Made by a program: the position numbers and the translations under genes. Shown piece by piece: positions 40,975 through 50,904 of a DNA stretch of 64,000 bases. The number at the start of each line of letters is the position of its first letter. Position 1 is the stretch's first letter. The DNA lies in the NCBI GenBank assembly GCA_035702665.1, contig DASSQD010000030.1:9804-73803 (forward strand), in the 5' to 3' direction. Source of the DNA: VBDM01 sp035702665. GTDB taxonomy: Bacteria > Pseudomonadota > Gammaproteobacteria > Burkholderiales > SG8-39. The notes under the pieces were generated by a model. That model saw only the letters and a program-made list of their open reading frames with translations, had not been told where the DNA came from and did not search any database.

Positions 40975-41949
40975 CTACATCTTCAGGATGCGCTCCGCGT
41001 TGCCGTGCGCGATCTTCTCGCGGTCGGCGTCGCTGATCGAGAGCTTCCTCAGGAATTCGATTCCCGTGGTATTGGCCTCGTAGGGCCAGTCGACCGCGAA
41101 GAGGATGCTGTCCGCGCCGAGCGCGAGCAGCGTGCATAGGAACGCGGGCTCGTACCAGTTGCCGCTGGTGGTGACGAGCAGATTGTCGCGCAGGTAGTCG
41201 ATTGGCTGCCGCTTCAGGCCCCGCCTCGCGGCGGCGCGCGCGGTGTGGTCGTTCAGGCGGTGCATGGCGAAGGGCAGGCCCTCGCCCAGGTGCCCGAGGA
41301 TGAATTTCAGCCTCGGGTAGGCGTCGAACACGCCGGCGAAGACGATACGCAGGAAATGGCAGCTCGTGTCGATCGCGAACCCCCAGCCGGCGCGCGCGAG
41401 CTCCTCGCAGCCCTTGAAATAGGAGTTCATGGCATCCGGATGCGCGAGCGTCGGGTGCAGGTAGATCGGTACGTCGAGCGCCTGCGCGGATTCGAAGATC
41501 GGCCAGTATTTCCTGTCGTCGAGGAAGCTCCCTTGCGTGTGGCCGTGGATCATTGCGCCCTTGAAGCCGAGTTTCGAGACGCAACGCTCGAGCTCCGCCG
41601 CCGAAGCTTCGGGGTCCGCGGTGGGAAGCGCCGCGAAGGCGGCGAAGCGGTCGGGACGGGCCTTGACCGCCGCGTGCGCGCGGTCGTTCGCGTCCCTGGC
41701 CATCGGGATCGCCACGTCGGCGCCGAATCCTTGAGGCCCGGGCGAGCCGAAGGAGAGAACCTGCATGTCGACGCCGGCCGCGTCCATGTGCGCGAGCCGG
41801 CTCGCGCCGAGGTCGGAATTCTCCGCGACGATGTCGTGGCCGATCTGCTCGCTGCGCGAAGTGAGATAGAAGTTGCGGAACTCGTTCGCCGCGACCTTCT
41901 CGCGGTACATCGGAGTGATAAAGTGCTCCTCGATGGCGATCGTCTTCAT
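40975..41949 (-). CDS. Amidohydrolase, gamma-resorcylate / 2,3-dihydroxybenzoate decarboxylase-like
   Basis: This 324-residue protein has the IAIEEHF N-terminal metal motif, LERCVSKLGFKGAMIHGHTQG, LDVPIYLHPTLAHPDA, FILGHLGEGLPFAMHRLNDH and late VDWPYEANTTG. These are hallmarks of the Zn/Mn non-oxidative hydroxybenzoate decarboxylases. It would remove (or add) CO2 on a phenolic acid. It is coupled (ATGA) to the MFS transporter upstream, which probably imports the substrate. Confidence 0.88.
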   Translation of the reverse strand: MKTIAIEEHFITPMYREKVAANEFRNFYLTSRSEQIGHDIVAENSDLGASRLAHMDAAGVDMQVLSFGSPGPQGFGADVAIPMARDANDRAHAAVKARPDRFAAFAALPTADPEASAAELERCVSKLGFKGAMIHGHTQGSFLDDRKYWPIFESAQALDVPIYLHPTLAHPDAMNSYFKGCEELARAGWGFAIDTSCHFLRIVFAGVFDAYPRLKFILGHLGEGLPFAMHRLNDHTARAAARRGLKRQPIDYLRDNLLVTTSGNWYEPAFLCTLLALGADSILFAVDWPYEANTTGIEFLRKLSISDADREKIAHGNAERILKM

Positions 41950-43181
41950 GGCTGCTTCCCTTTCGGCAATCTGTCAGCTCCGCGCTCATAGCGGCCGATC
42001 GCGGCCGCGCTCGCCAAGCCTACGGCGGCGCAGCCGAGCATCACCCACAGCGCTGCGTCCCAGGAGCCGCCGTAGGTGACGCTCGCGGCGACGAGCGGCG
42101 GCCCGAAGAATATCCCGATATGCGTGACGTTGACGATCAGCCCCTGGATCGAGCCGAACTCGGCGGGGGAGCGCGCGTAGCGCATCCCGGCGGAGAGCGC
42201 GGCGGCGGGCACCATCCCGGTGATAAAGCTGTAGAACACCGCGAGCGCGTAGCGCAGGGCATCGGGCAGGCCTGATGAGAAGATGCCGACGAAGGCGAGG
42301 CTCGTCACTGCGAAGGTCGCGGCGATGATGCGTCCGCGCGGGATGTCGTGCTGGATCAGCCAGCCGCCGAGGACGTTGCCGAAGCAGTTGGCGAACACGG
42401 CGAGCGCGGTGAGGAGGGCCGCCACGGCGCCCGCCAGTCCGCGCGTGTCGAGGAGGTAGGTCGGCAGCCACACGATCAGCGCCATGTGCTGGATGGCATA
42501 CGCCGCAAAGGCGAGGCCGAGGAGCCAGGGCACGGGCTGCGCGAGCGATTGTCGGAGGCTCGCGAGCGACCTGTGGCCGCCCGCCGATCCCGCGTAAGAG
42601 CGCGACTGCGAAAGGAGCAGCGCTGCGCACGCGGCAGCGGCGATCCCGACCAGAACCCACACACCGCGCCAGCCGAACCCCGGGAGAAGGAGCGGGCTCG
42701 AGGCGACCACCAGGCTCACTCCCAACGGCAGGTAGGTCGACCACAGTCCGAAAGCGACTCCGCGGCGATCCGGCGCAGTCGCTGCCGCTATCAGGCCCGG
42801 AGCGGACACGACCACTGCGAGAAATCCCAGGCCTTCGACGAGGCGCGAGGCGATCAGCCACCCGGCTCCGTGGACGAAAGCGCCGAGCGCGCTAGCCGCG
42901 CCGATGGCGAGCACGCCCGCGACGCAGAAGCGCAGCGCGCCGATCCGGTCGGCGAACACGCCGAAGGCAATGGCACCGGTCGCGGCGATCGCGTTGAAGG
43001 ACGACACCAGCCACCCCGACTGGATCAGCGTGAGGCCGAACTCCTCCTTCAGCAGCGGCAGCGCCGGCGACATCTTGCCGAAGGCGCAAGCGCCGACGAC
43101 TCCGGCGAAAATCGCCGCGAACACCGCGGGCCAGCGCGTCGCCGCGCGTGCGGCCGTCGACACGCCTTGGGAGATATCCAT
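41946..43181 (-). CDS. MFS transporter
   Basis: This 411-residue protein has about twelve membrane helices; the early loop FADRIGALRF matches the MFS motif between helices 2 and 3. The N-terminus MDISQGVSTAARAATRWPAV was chosen as start because the upstream frame lacks homology and the membrane topology begins here. It is the first gene of a two-gene unit with the decarboxylase-like amidohydrolase, suggesting uptake of an aromatic acid. Confidence 0.87.
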   Translation of the reverse strand: MDISQGVSTAARAATRWPAVFAAIFAGVVGACAFGKMSPALPLLKEEFGLTLIQSGWLVSSFNAIAATGAIAFGVFADRIGALRFCVAGVLAIGAASALGAFVHGAGWLIASRLVEGLGFLAVVVSAPGLIAAATAPDRRGVAFGLWSTYLPLGVSLVVASSPLLLPGFGWRGVWVLVGIAAAACAALLLSQSRSYAGSAGGHRSLASLRQSLAQPVPWLLGLAFAAYAIQHMALIVWLPTYLLDTRGLAGAVAALLTALAVFANCFGNVLGGWLIQHDIPRGRIIAATFAVTSLAFVGIFSSGLPDALRYALAVFYSFITGMVPAAALSAGMRYARSPAEFGSIQGLIVNVTHIGIFFGPPLVAASVTYGGSWDAALWVMLGCAAVGLASAAAIGRYERGADRLPKGKQP

Positions 43182-43287
43182 GGGGACTCGAAGATCGCGG
43201 GCAAGCTTACACGAAACCCGCGCGCGCTCCGCGAGAGCGCTTGCGCGTCGATCGGAGTTGGGCAATAGTGGCGGCACAGGGGGAACC

Positions 43288-44124
43288 ATGAGAAGAGCAT
43301 TGCTCGCTGCCGCGGCGGCTTTGTTTTCCGTCTCTCCTGCGCGCGCGCAGACCGACGTTCTGATCGAGATCGACAGAGGGCGGACCGAGGGCGTCTTCTC
43401 GAAATCGCCGGTGTTCCAGCGGGCGATCATGACAAAGCCGGCCAAGCCCACCGATACGGCGCTCCTCTTCTTCCGGGGCTTCCCGGGCATCGCGCGAATC
43501 CAGTCCGTGGGAGACAAGCAGCGCAACCTGCAGCCCTTCATGAGGATGAATCAGCGGGTCTTCGCGGACGAAGGCATCGCCCTGGTGATCATGGATTGCC
43601 CGACCGACCAGTGGAGCATGGCCGGGGACCGCCCGACCGGCTGCCTCGACGGCTATCGCTCGTCGAAAGAGCACGCCGACGACGTGAGAAGCGTGATTGC
43701 CAAGCTCAGGGACGAGCACGGCTACTCGAAGATCTACGTGATGGGACACAGCTTCGGAACCATCAGCTCGAGGTGGCTGGCGAAGAACCTCGGTCGCGAG
43801 ATCAGCGGCAGCATTCATTCCGCGTCGATGAACGGGCCGAATCGGCAAGGGTGGGCTACGTCGCTTTACGGCTTTGCCTACGAATCCATCGCCGCCCCGG
43901 TCCTCCACGTTCACAACGAGGGCGACGCCTGTCCGGGCACGCCGTACTCGGTCGTAAAGGCGTATGCCGGCGACAACCTGGTGACCGTGCGCGGCGGCGT
44001 GCCGGGTGGCGATCCCTGCGGCGGCACGCACCTGCACTCCTATCAGGGGCGAGAGGAAGTCACCGTCAGGGCGATCATCTCCTGGATCAAGACCGGGAAG
44101 GTCGACCGGCTCGTCGGGGAATGA
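43288..44124 (+). CDS. Exported alpha/beta hydrolase
   Basis: This 278-residue protein has a signal peptide (ALLAAAAALFSVSPARAQ) and an alpha/beta-hydrolase core with nucleophile motif GHSFGT (about residue 155), HVHNEGDACPG near the acid position and a late GGTHLHSYQGRE histidine. It is divergent from the MFS gene across 106 bp. The substrate is unknown; a secreted or periplasmic esterase is likely. Confidence 0.8.
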   Translation: MRRALLAAAAALFSVSPARAQTDVLIEIDRGRTEGVFSKSPVFQRAIMTKPAKPTDTALLFFRGFPGIARIQSVGDKQRNLQPFMRMNQRVFADEGIALVIMDCPTDQWSMAGDRPTGCLDGYRSSKEHADDVRSVIAKLRDEHGYSKIYVMGHSFGTISSRWLAKNLGREISGSIHSASMNGPNRQGWATSLYGFAYESIAAPVLHVHNEGDACPGTPYSVVKAYAGDNLVTVRGGVPGGDPCGGTHLHSYQGREEVTVRAIISWIKTGKVDRLVGE

Positions 44125-44215
44125 GAGCGCAGGTGGCGGGCCCGAGGGCGGATTTCACGGCCGGGCACCCATGACATTTGCATGACGGGGTGGAGACCCC
44201 TAACATGGCCGCGCC

Positions 44216-44794
44216 ATGCTGAGCAAACGGGACCTGAAGCGCGCGGTAAGGCACGGCGAGCGCGACCTGCGCGCCGCCGGCGGAGACATGCTGAGCCAGC
44301 TGAGCCCGCACAACATCGTGCGCGACGCGCGCGACCTGGCGCTCAAGTTCGCGCGCGACGAGGTGCTGCACTCGTATATCGGCCCGCGCATCTGGGCGGT
44401 GATCGGCGTGGTGCTGGTCTTCGTCCTCGTCTCCTCGGTGTGCGCGATCGACGTCATGATCAAGACGGGACGCTTCGTGCCCGGCATCGTCGCGCTGCTC
44501 CTCGGGGCGGCCGCCTGGGCCGGCGGCGTGGTCGGCCAGATCTACGTGTTCGCGATCTGGCTGGAGGGGCGGGCCGTGCAGAGGGATCGCGGCGAGCGGG
44601 GCATCGACATGCGGATGCCCGCCGGGTTCCTGGCCTACCTCAAGTACAGCCGGGCGCTGGTTCCCTGGATACTGGTCACCGTGTGCGTCGCGCTGCCGCT
44701 CCTGGCGATGGCGCTGCGCGTCCCGGTGGTCGCCCTGCTGCTTCTCGCCGCGTCGGCGCTCGCTCCGTTCCTCTTCAGGAAATTCGCCGACTGA
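44216..44794 (+). CDS. Four-helix membrane protein of unknown function
   Basis: This 192-residue protein has a basic N-terminal cytosolic stretch (about 60 residues) and four hydrophobic segments at about 60-82, 88-112, 142-162 and 163-185. No catalytic motif is visible. It converges on the membrane sulfatase gene with only 16 bp between. The function is not recognised. Confidence 0.65.
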   Translation: MLSKRDLKRAVRHGERDLRAAGGDMLSQLSPHNIVRDARDLALKFARDEVLHSYIGPRIWAVIGVVLVFVLVSSVCAIDVMIKTGRFVPGIVALLLGAAAWAGGVVGQIYVFAIWLEGRAVQRDRGERGIDMRMPAGFLAYLKYSRALVPWILVTVCVALPLLAMALRVPVVALLLLAASALAPFLFRKFAD

Positions 44795-44808
44795 GGCCGC
44801 GCGCGGCC
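44795..44808. terminator. Short palindrome between convergent genes
   Basis: GGCCGCGCGCGGCC is a perfect palindrome lying between two convergent stop codons. There is no T tract; it may act as a weak bidirectional terminator or be chance in GC-rich DNA. Confidence 0.3.
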
Positions 44809-44810
44809 CG

Positions 44811-46733
44811 TTAGGGCAAGGCGCGCGCCGCCTTCAGCCCGCCCGACCGGTACGCGCGGCTCGCCTCCTCGTAGTAGCTGATCGCTTCGTCGAGCAGCTG
44901 GGCGGAGCGCGCGTCCTCCTTGCGCGGCCGGCCGGTCGCGGCGTCGACGACGCGGTAGCGTCCCTTCGGCTTCAGCTCGATGACGATTCCATCCCGGTAG
45001 TAGCCCACGGTCTGGTAGTTGGCGAAGAGCGCGCGCTGGTGCTTCACGCCATCGCGGAGGACATCGTGCCCGAAGAAGCGGGAGCGGTAGCTGAAGTCGA
45101 GCATGCCGAGCAGCGTCGGGCCGACGTCGATCTGCGATGCGACGGCGTCGACTCGGCCGGGCGGCACGTGCCCCGGCGAGTACACGATCAGCGGGATGTG
45201 GTAGTTCTCGGGCGGCAGCTCGGTGCGGCCGCGGCCCTTGTGGGTGTGGTCGGCGACGATCGCGAACAGGGTGTGCGCGAACCACGGCCGCGCGCGCGCG
45301 CGGTCGATGAACTGGCCGATCGCGAAGTCGGTGTACTTCACCGCGCCCTCGCGCGTTCCCGGCGGGATGTCGATGCGTCCGGCGGGGTAGGCGAAGGGAC
45401 GGTGGTTGGACACCGTCATGATGTGGGCGAAGAAGGGCCGGTGCGCGGCCCAGCGCTTGTCGAGCTCGGAGACCGCGAGCTTGAATAGATCCTCGTCCGC
45501 GACGCCCCAGATGTTCTCGTACGAGATGTCCTCGCTCCTGATCGAGGTGCGGTCGATCACGGTGTAGCCGTTGCCCGAGAAGAACGCCTCCATGTTGTCG
45601 AAGTAGGCGTAGCCGCCGTAGAAGTACAGCGGCTCGTAGCCCTTCTCCTTGAAGACCTCGCCCAGGCTGAAGAGCCCCTCGTTGTCGGGGCGCTTGACGA
45701 TCGAGTAGCCCGGCGTCGGGGGAAACGACAGCGTCAGCGCCTCCAGCCCCCGCGCCGTGCGCGTGCCCGTCGCGTACAGGCGCGTGAACAGCAACCCCCC
45801 GCGCGCGATCGCGTCGAGCCTCGGCGTCAGCCCCTCGCGGTTGCCGAACGCGGCCATGAAATCCGCGCTCAGGGCCTCGACGGAAATCAGAACCACGTTC
45901 AGCCGCTTCTCGGGGCCGCGGCCGGCGACCTCGCGCGCGAAGGGCGCCTGCCCGGCCGCGCCGCCGAGCTCGCCCGCGAGCACGCCCGCCGCGCGGTCCG
46001 CGGGCAGGGTGCGGTAGAACCGCTCGTAGTCGATCTCGTTGGCGCGGTAGGCGTGGAAGAAATCGAAGTAGCCGTCTCCGGCGAGCTCGTTCAGCTGGGC
46101 GTCGCCGGAGAACTCCTTGTAGCGGGCGTCGAGTGCGCCGAACGCGAGGAAAGGCGCGAGCAGCCACAGCGCCGCCGCGCGCGAGCGCGCACCCAGGGGC
46201 GCCGGCGGCGCCGACACCAGCGGCGCGACCCTGCGGAAGACCGCCCACCACAGCAGGAGGGCGACGACGCCGACGAGCGAGAGCAACAGGGGCATGTTGT
46301 ACGACTCGCGGATGTTGCCGATCACCTCGTTGGTGTAGACCAGGTAGTCGACCGCGATGAAGTTGAAGCGCGAGGCGAACTCGTTCCAGAAGACCAGCTC
46401 GGACGCGGCGACGAACGCCAGGACCCCGGAGAACACGAGGAGCGTCGGCGCGAGGACCGCCTTCAGCGCGCCGGGCCGGCGCTGCGGCCACCACGCGAGG
46501 AGCGCCGCGAGCAGCGGCACGGCGAAAGTCGCCGCGCCGAGATCGAACACGGCGCCGATCGCCATTGCCGGCAGCAGGCGCCACGGCAGGAAGAACGACG
46601 GCTCGCCGTTGTAGGCCGTGAGCGCGAGGCGCGCGAGCGCGTTGAACGCGAGGAAGACGAGGAGCAGATCCCGCAGGATCGCCAGACGGGAGGGGAACAG
46701 GACCGAGTCGATCGAGCGGAGCAGGCGGCGCAT
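44811..46733 (-). CDS. LtaS/MdoB-type membrane sulfatase (phosphoglycerol transferase family)
   Basis: This 640-residue protein has about five N-terminal membrane helices (to about residue 190) and a large periplasmic sulfatase-fold domain from about 265. Recognisable blocks are VVLISVEALSADFM, ATGTRTARGLEALTLSFPPTPG with the nucleophile Thr region, YFYGGYAYFDNMEAFF and FAIVADHTHKGRG. Such enzymes transfer phosphoglycerol or a similar group to glycans or lipids of the envelope. It stands alone and is divergent from the ABC importer. Confidence 0.88.
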   Translation of the reverse strand: MRRLLRSIDSVLFPSRLAILRDLLLVFLAFNALARLALTAYNGEPSFFLPWRLLPAMAIGAVFDLGAATFAVPLLAALLAWWPQRRPGALKAVLAPTLLVFSGVLAFVAASELVFWNEFASRFNFIAVDYLVYTNEVIGNIRESYNMPLLLSLVGVVALLLWWAVFRRVAPLVSAPPAPLGARSRAAALWLLAPFLAFGALDARYKEFSGDAQLNELAGDGYFDFFHAYRANEIDYERFYRTLPADRAAGVLAGELGGAAGQAPFAREVAGRGPEKRLNVVLISVEALSADFMAAFGNREGLTPRLDAIARGGLLFTRLYATGTRTARGLEALTLSFPPTPGYSIVKRPDNEGLFSLGEVFKEKGYEPLYFYGGYAYFDNMEAFFSGNGYTVIDRTSIRSEDISYENIWGVADEDLFKLAVSELDKRWAAHRPFFAHIMTVSNHRPFAYPAGRIDIPPGTREGAVKYTDFAIGQFIDRARARPWFAHTLFAIVADHTHKGRGRTELPPENYHIPLIVYSPGHVPPGRVDAVASQIDVGPTLLGMLDFSYRSRFFGHDVLRDGVKHQRALFANYQTVGYYRDGIVIELKPKGRYRVVDAATGRPRKEDARSAQLLDEAISYYEEASRAYRSGGLKAARALP

Positions 46734-46836
46734 GCAGCGCGCTATTGTTGCACCGCGCCCCGGCCTCTGTCAGCAAATCTTCAGGATTCGTCGGACGCGC
46801 TATCATGGTCCGGCCGTGCGATCAGGGGAGTGTTGG

Positions 46837-47577
46837 GTGCGTCTAGCAAAAGCCGGACTGCTGCTGCTCGTCCTCGCGGCCTGGCAGCTCGCCTCGCTCC
46901 GCGGGCTGCCGAGCTACATCCTCGCTCCCGCCGAAATCCTGCGGGACTTTGCCGCCGCGCTCGGCTCGGCCGAGATCTACCAGCACATCGGCGCGAGCCT
47001 CGCGCGCGCCCTTCCCGGCTTCGCGCTCGGCGCCGCCGCCGGCGCCGCCCTCGGCCTCGCGGCCGGCGTCGCGCGCTGGTTCGACCGGATGCTCAGCCCC
47101 GCGGTCTTCCTTTCCTACCCGGTGCCCAAGATCGTCATGCTGCCGATCTTCATGCTGTGGTTCGGCATCGGCGACCTGTCGAAGATCCTGATCATCGCGC
47201 TCGCCTGCTTCTATCCCGTGTTCATCAACGCCTACACGGGCGCGCGGCAGACGCGCACCATTCTCGTGTGGTCCGCGCTCAACATGGGCGCCGGGCGGGC
47301 GCGCATCTTCCGCTCGGTGGTGCTGCCGAGCGCCGCCCCGATGATCTTCGCGGGCATGCGCGTGTCGCTCGCGCTGTCGTTCGTGGTGATGTTCGCCGCC
47401 GAGATGATCAACGCGCGCTCCGGCCTCGGTTACCTGATCCGCGTCGCCGAGAATTCGCTGCGCTTCGACCTGATGTGGGTGTCGCTGCTCTCGATCGCCG
47501 TCCTCGGCTATGCCGGCGACCGGCTGCTGCGGTCGGCGCGCGCCCGGATGCTCGCCTGGCAGGGTGAAGAGCGATGA
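46837..47577 (+). CDS. ABC permease, NitT/TauT (SsuC) family, first copy
   Basis: This 246-residue permease has about six helices and the family region LSYPVPKIVMLPIFMLWFGIGDLSKI with the EAA-like loop SALNMGAGRARIFRSVVLPSAAPMI. A GTG at 46837 with GGGGAG 6 nt upstream was taken as start. It overlaps the second permease by 4 bp (ATGA). The system imports small anions or aromatic sulfonates/carboxylates. Confidence 0.88.
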   Translation: MRLAKAGLLLLVLAAWQLASLRGLPSYILAPAEILRDFAAALGSAEIYQHIGASLARALPGFALGAAAGAALGLAAGVARWFDRMLSPAVFLSYPVPKIVMLPIFMLWFGIGDLSKILIIALACFYPVFINAYTGARQTRTILVWSALNMGAGRARIFRSVVLPSAAPMIFAGMRVSLALSFVVMFAAEMINARSGLGYLIRVAENSLRFDLMWVSLLSIAVLGYAGDRLLRSARARMLAWQGEER

Positions 47578-48320
47578 GGTTCGTCCTCGTCGCCGCAGCG
47601 CTCATCGCCTGGGAAGCCGCGGCGCGCAGCGGCCTGTGGAGCCCGCTCCTTTTCCCGTCGCTCGTCACCATCGCCTCCGAGCTGGGCGGGTTCCTGGCGA
47701 GCGGCGATTCGCTGCTCGAGGCCTGGGTGTCGCTCGAGCGCGCGCTCGGCGGCTTCGCGCTCGCCGCGGCCTGCGGCGTGCTGCTCGGCGTGCTGATGGG
47801 GCGCTCGGCCTTCGTCGCGGGGCTTCTCGATCCCCTGTTCTCGGGCACCTACGCCGTGCCGAAGCTCGCCCTTTTCCCGATCTTCGTCTTCGTGTTCGGC
47901 ATCGGCAGCCTGTCGAAGATCGCGCTGGTGTTCCTCGAGTGCCTGTACCCGATCGTCATCGTGACCTACCATGGCGCGCGCGACGTCAACCGCACGCTGC
48001 TGTGGGCGGCGCAGAACATGGGCGCCTCGCGCGCCGCGATCCTGCGGCGCGTGGTGATTCCGGCCACTGCGCCTTTCGTCTTCGCCGGCTTCCGCGTCGC
48101 GGTGCCGGTGGCGATGATCGTGGTGGTGATCACCGAGATGGTGAGCTCGGCGGACGGGCTGGGCTACCTCGTGATCTACGCGCTCTCCTCGCTGAAGACC
48201 GCCCGCATGCTGGCCGTGGTGGCGGTCATCGCCGCGCTCGGCTATGCGCTGGACCGCGCGGTCGTGCTGCTGCGCGACAGGTTGATATACTGGGAGAGGC
48301 TCGACACCTATTTCGTATGA
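47574..48320 (+). CDS. ABC permease, NitT/TauT (SsuC) family, second copy
   Basis: This 248-residue permease resembles the preceding one throughout (YAVPKLALFPIFVFVFGIGSLSKIALVF; NMGASRAAILRRVVIPATAPFV), so the importer uses a heterodimer. It overlaps its neighbour by 4 bp and precedes the binding-protein gene by 10 bp. Confidence 0.88.
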   Translation: MRFVLVAAALIAWEAAARSGLWSPLLFPSLVTIASELGGFLASGDSLLEAWVSLERALGGFALAAACGVLLGVLMGRSAFVAGLLDPLFSGTYAVPKLALFPIFVFVFGIGSLSKIALVFLECLYPIVIVTYHGARDVNRTLLWAAQNMGASRAAILRRVVIPATAPFVFAGFRVAVPVAMIVVVITEMVSSADGLGYLVIYALSSLKTARMLAVVAVIAALGYALDRAVVLLRDRLIYWERLDTYFV

Positions 48321-48330
48321 AGAGGACCCC

Positions 48331-49296
48331 GTGAGATCCCTTCTTGCAATGCTCGCATTCGCATTCGCCGCCAACGCCGCGGCGCAGAGCGCCCCGCTCA
48401 TCCGCCTCGGCCGCGGCTTCGCCGCCGAGGAGCAGCTGTGGCTGATGAGCGCGCGCCCCGATCTCACCCCCGGTCAGGGCAAGGCCTACCAGCTCAAGCA
48501 GATTCTCTTTCAGGCGAACCCCGAGCGCTTCCAGGCCTTCCTCGCCGGCGAGATCGACGCCGGCACCGCGCCGGGCCTCGCGGTCATCTTCGCGCGCGCC
48601 CAGGGGCTCGACATGAAGATCGTCGCCAGCGTGTCGCTCGAGGCCACAGGAAAGCAGTGGTTCAGCACGACCTACATGGTCAAGGACGACGGGCCGATCA
48701 AGACGGTCAAGGACCTGAAGGGCGGGACGATCGCGATCGTCGGCATCAAGACCGCCACCGACCTGTGGGCGCGCGCCGGCCTGATCAACGCCGGCCTCGT
48801 TCCGGACCGCGATACCAAGGTCGTGCCGATGGGCTTCCCGGCGATCGGCGAGGCGGTGCGCAGCGGGAAGGTGAGCGCCGGAACCTTCGTCGAGCCCTTC
48901 TATTCGGCCGAGGTGGCCAAGGGTGGGCTGCGCAAGCTCTTCACCGCGACCGAGGCGGTGGGCTACGACCACGAGCTGCTCGATATCTGGTTCGGCGAGA
49001 AATTCTTGAAAGCCCACCCGGACGCGGTGCGCGCCTTTCTCGCCGACTACGTCGCGGTCACGAAGTACTACCTCGCCAACATCGAGCAGGCCAAGCGTGA
49101 CCTCCACAAGGCAGGCTTCGTGCGCACGCCGCTCGAGATCTATCTGAAGAACGCCGACTGGAAGCGCACGCCGGACGGGCGCGTCGACGTCGAGAGCCTG
49201 AGGAAGCTCTCGGCCTTCATGCTCGACAAGCTCCAGTGGCTCGACAAGCCCGTCAGCGTGGACTCGATGGTCGATCAGAGCTACTTGCCACGCTGA
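48331..49296 (+). CDS. ABC substrate-binding protein, NitT/TauT (SsuA/NMT1) family
   Basis: This 321-residue protein starts at GTG with AAGAGGA upstream and has a signal peptide (SLLAMLAFAFAANAAA). The mature part shows the family pattern AFLAGEIDAGTAPGLAVIFARAQG, KTVKDLKGGTIAIVG and VEPFYSAEVAKGG. It delivers ligand to the two permeases upstream. Its ATPase partner is encoded on the opposite strand at 49713-50501. Confidence 0.88.
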   Translation: MRSLLAMLAFAFAANAAAQSAPLIRLGRGFAAEEQLWLMSARPDLTPGQGKAYQLKQILFQANPERFQAFLAGEIDAGTAPGLAVIFARAQGLDMKIVASVSLEATGKQWFSTTYMVKDDGPIKTVKDLKGGTIAIVGIKTATDLWARAGLINAGLVPDRDTKVVPMGFPAIGEAVRSGKVSAGTFVEPFYSAEVAKGGLRKLFTATEAVGYDHELLDIWFGEKFLKAHPDAVRAFLADYVAVTKYYLANIEQAKRDLHKAGFVRTPLEIYLKNADWKRTPDGRVDVESLRKLSAFMLDKLQWLDKPVSVDSMVDQSYLPR

Positions 49297-49304
49297 ATCT
49301 CAAC

Positions 49305-49328
49305 GTCGGCTTACGGCCAAAAGCCGAC
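49305..49328. repeat. Short inverted repeat
   Basis: GTCGGCTT (49305-49312) and AAGCCGAC (49321-49328) form an 8-bp stem just after the binding-protein stop. The flanks are atypical in composition. It may act in 3'-end formation or be remains of a dispersed repeat. Confidence 0.5.
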
Positions 49329-49385
49329 TTATCTTGAGGCGCGTCGGCTCCTGCTAGGTATGAGCCGCAGGCTCTCAGACCGGAC

Positions 49386-49652
49386 TTAGCTTGGGCGAGG
49401 GCACCTGTCTTGCAGCTGGTTCCACCTTCGCTCTACCTCCTCGGCACTAAGCCTAGGAAGCGAACAATCCTTTTCTTTCTGTAGAGCCTTGCACATCGCA
49501 GCCCAATCCCTATCGTAGTTCAGCCGCGCGTTGCGTAAGCACCCTTCGTACTTGGCGCGGATATCTGGTAGAAACACGACGTAGTGATAAAAAACGCCGC
49601 CTCCCGCTAGGAGCACGCCCACCGCGATTGCAAATTGTAGAAACTTATTCAT
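49386..49652 (-). CDS. Small membrane-anchored hypothetical protein in a lower-GC patch
   Basis: This 88-residue frame has one N-terminal membrane helix (FLQFAIAVGVLLAGGGVFYHYVVFL) and a soluble part with four cysteines (two CxxxR/K-type spots and a final RCPRPS). GAGAG lies about 6 nt before the ATG. Base composition is visibly lower in G+C than the neighbours, and repeat-like sequences flank it on both sides, suggesting recent transfer. The function is not recognised. Confidence 0.55.
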   Translation of the reverse strand: MNKFLQFAIAVGVLLAGGGVFYHYVVFLPDIRAKYEGCLRNARLNYDRDWAAMCKALQKEKDCSLPRLSAEEVERRWNQLQDRCPRPS

Positions 49653-49689
49653 CGGCTCTCGCTTACTCTACTCCCCCAGCTCGCGCTGG

Positions 49690-49712
49690 TGTCCGCTTCG
49701 GGTCGAAAGCAG

Positions 49713-49718
<6 letters not shown>
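49690..49718. repeat. Dispersed repeat of the FDPKRT type (partial)
   Basis: TGTCCGCTTCGGGTCGAAAG followed by CAGTCATTC is a sequence I recall from many environmental genomes, where it is often mistranslated as AFDPKRT. It contains the imperfect dyad GCTTCGGGTCGAAAGC. It abuts the stop of the ABC ATPase gene. Confidence 0.5.
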
Positions 49719-50476
<758 letters not shown>

Positions 50477-50501
<25 letters not shown>

Positions 50502-50887
50502 CCGTGCCCCGAGAGGTCGAATTTCACCCCGGCGAGCTGGAGCTTCTTCTCGAAGAAGAGCCGGCCGCCGAGCTTCGAGAGATCGACGGGCGGCGGCGGC
50601 TGCGGCGTCGCCCCCGCGTCCCTGGCGCGCGACTCGGCGCGCTCCAGATCGTCCACCTGCACGCCGAAATGATCGAGCCCGTAGCCCTCCGGGTACGGAT
50701 TCGGGGTTTCCTTCGTGCGCTTCCAGCACACGATCGCCAGGTTGATGTAGCCGTCGGTGAGGTAGACCTCGCGTGCGAGCTCGCTGTCGCCGCGGCCGAT
50801 CTCCGCGAGGCCCAGCGCCTTCTTGAAGAGCTCCGCGGTGACGAAGGGGTCCTCCGCGGTGATCGCTATGTGCCGTATCCTCGACAT
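50477..50887 (-). CDS. VOC (glyoxalase/extradiol) family protein
   Basis: This 136-residue protein has one beta-alpha-beta-beta-beta pair typical of the VOC superfamily: HIAITAEDPFVTAELFKKALGL at the start and YGLDHFGVQVDDLERAESRARDAGA in the middle. A metal-dependent isomerase or dioxygenase-like role is possible. It lies between the flavin monooxygenase and the ABC ATPase genes in one minus-strand unit. An upstream ATG at 50908 is possible. Confidence 0.8.
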
Positions 50888-50904
50888 GGTCTCATCCCGA
50901 AAAC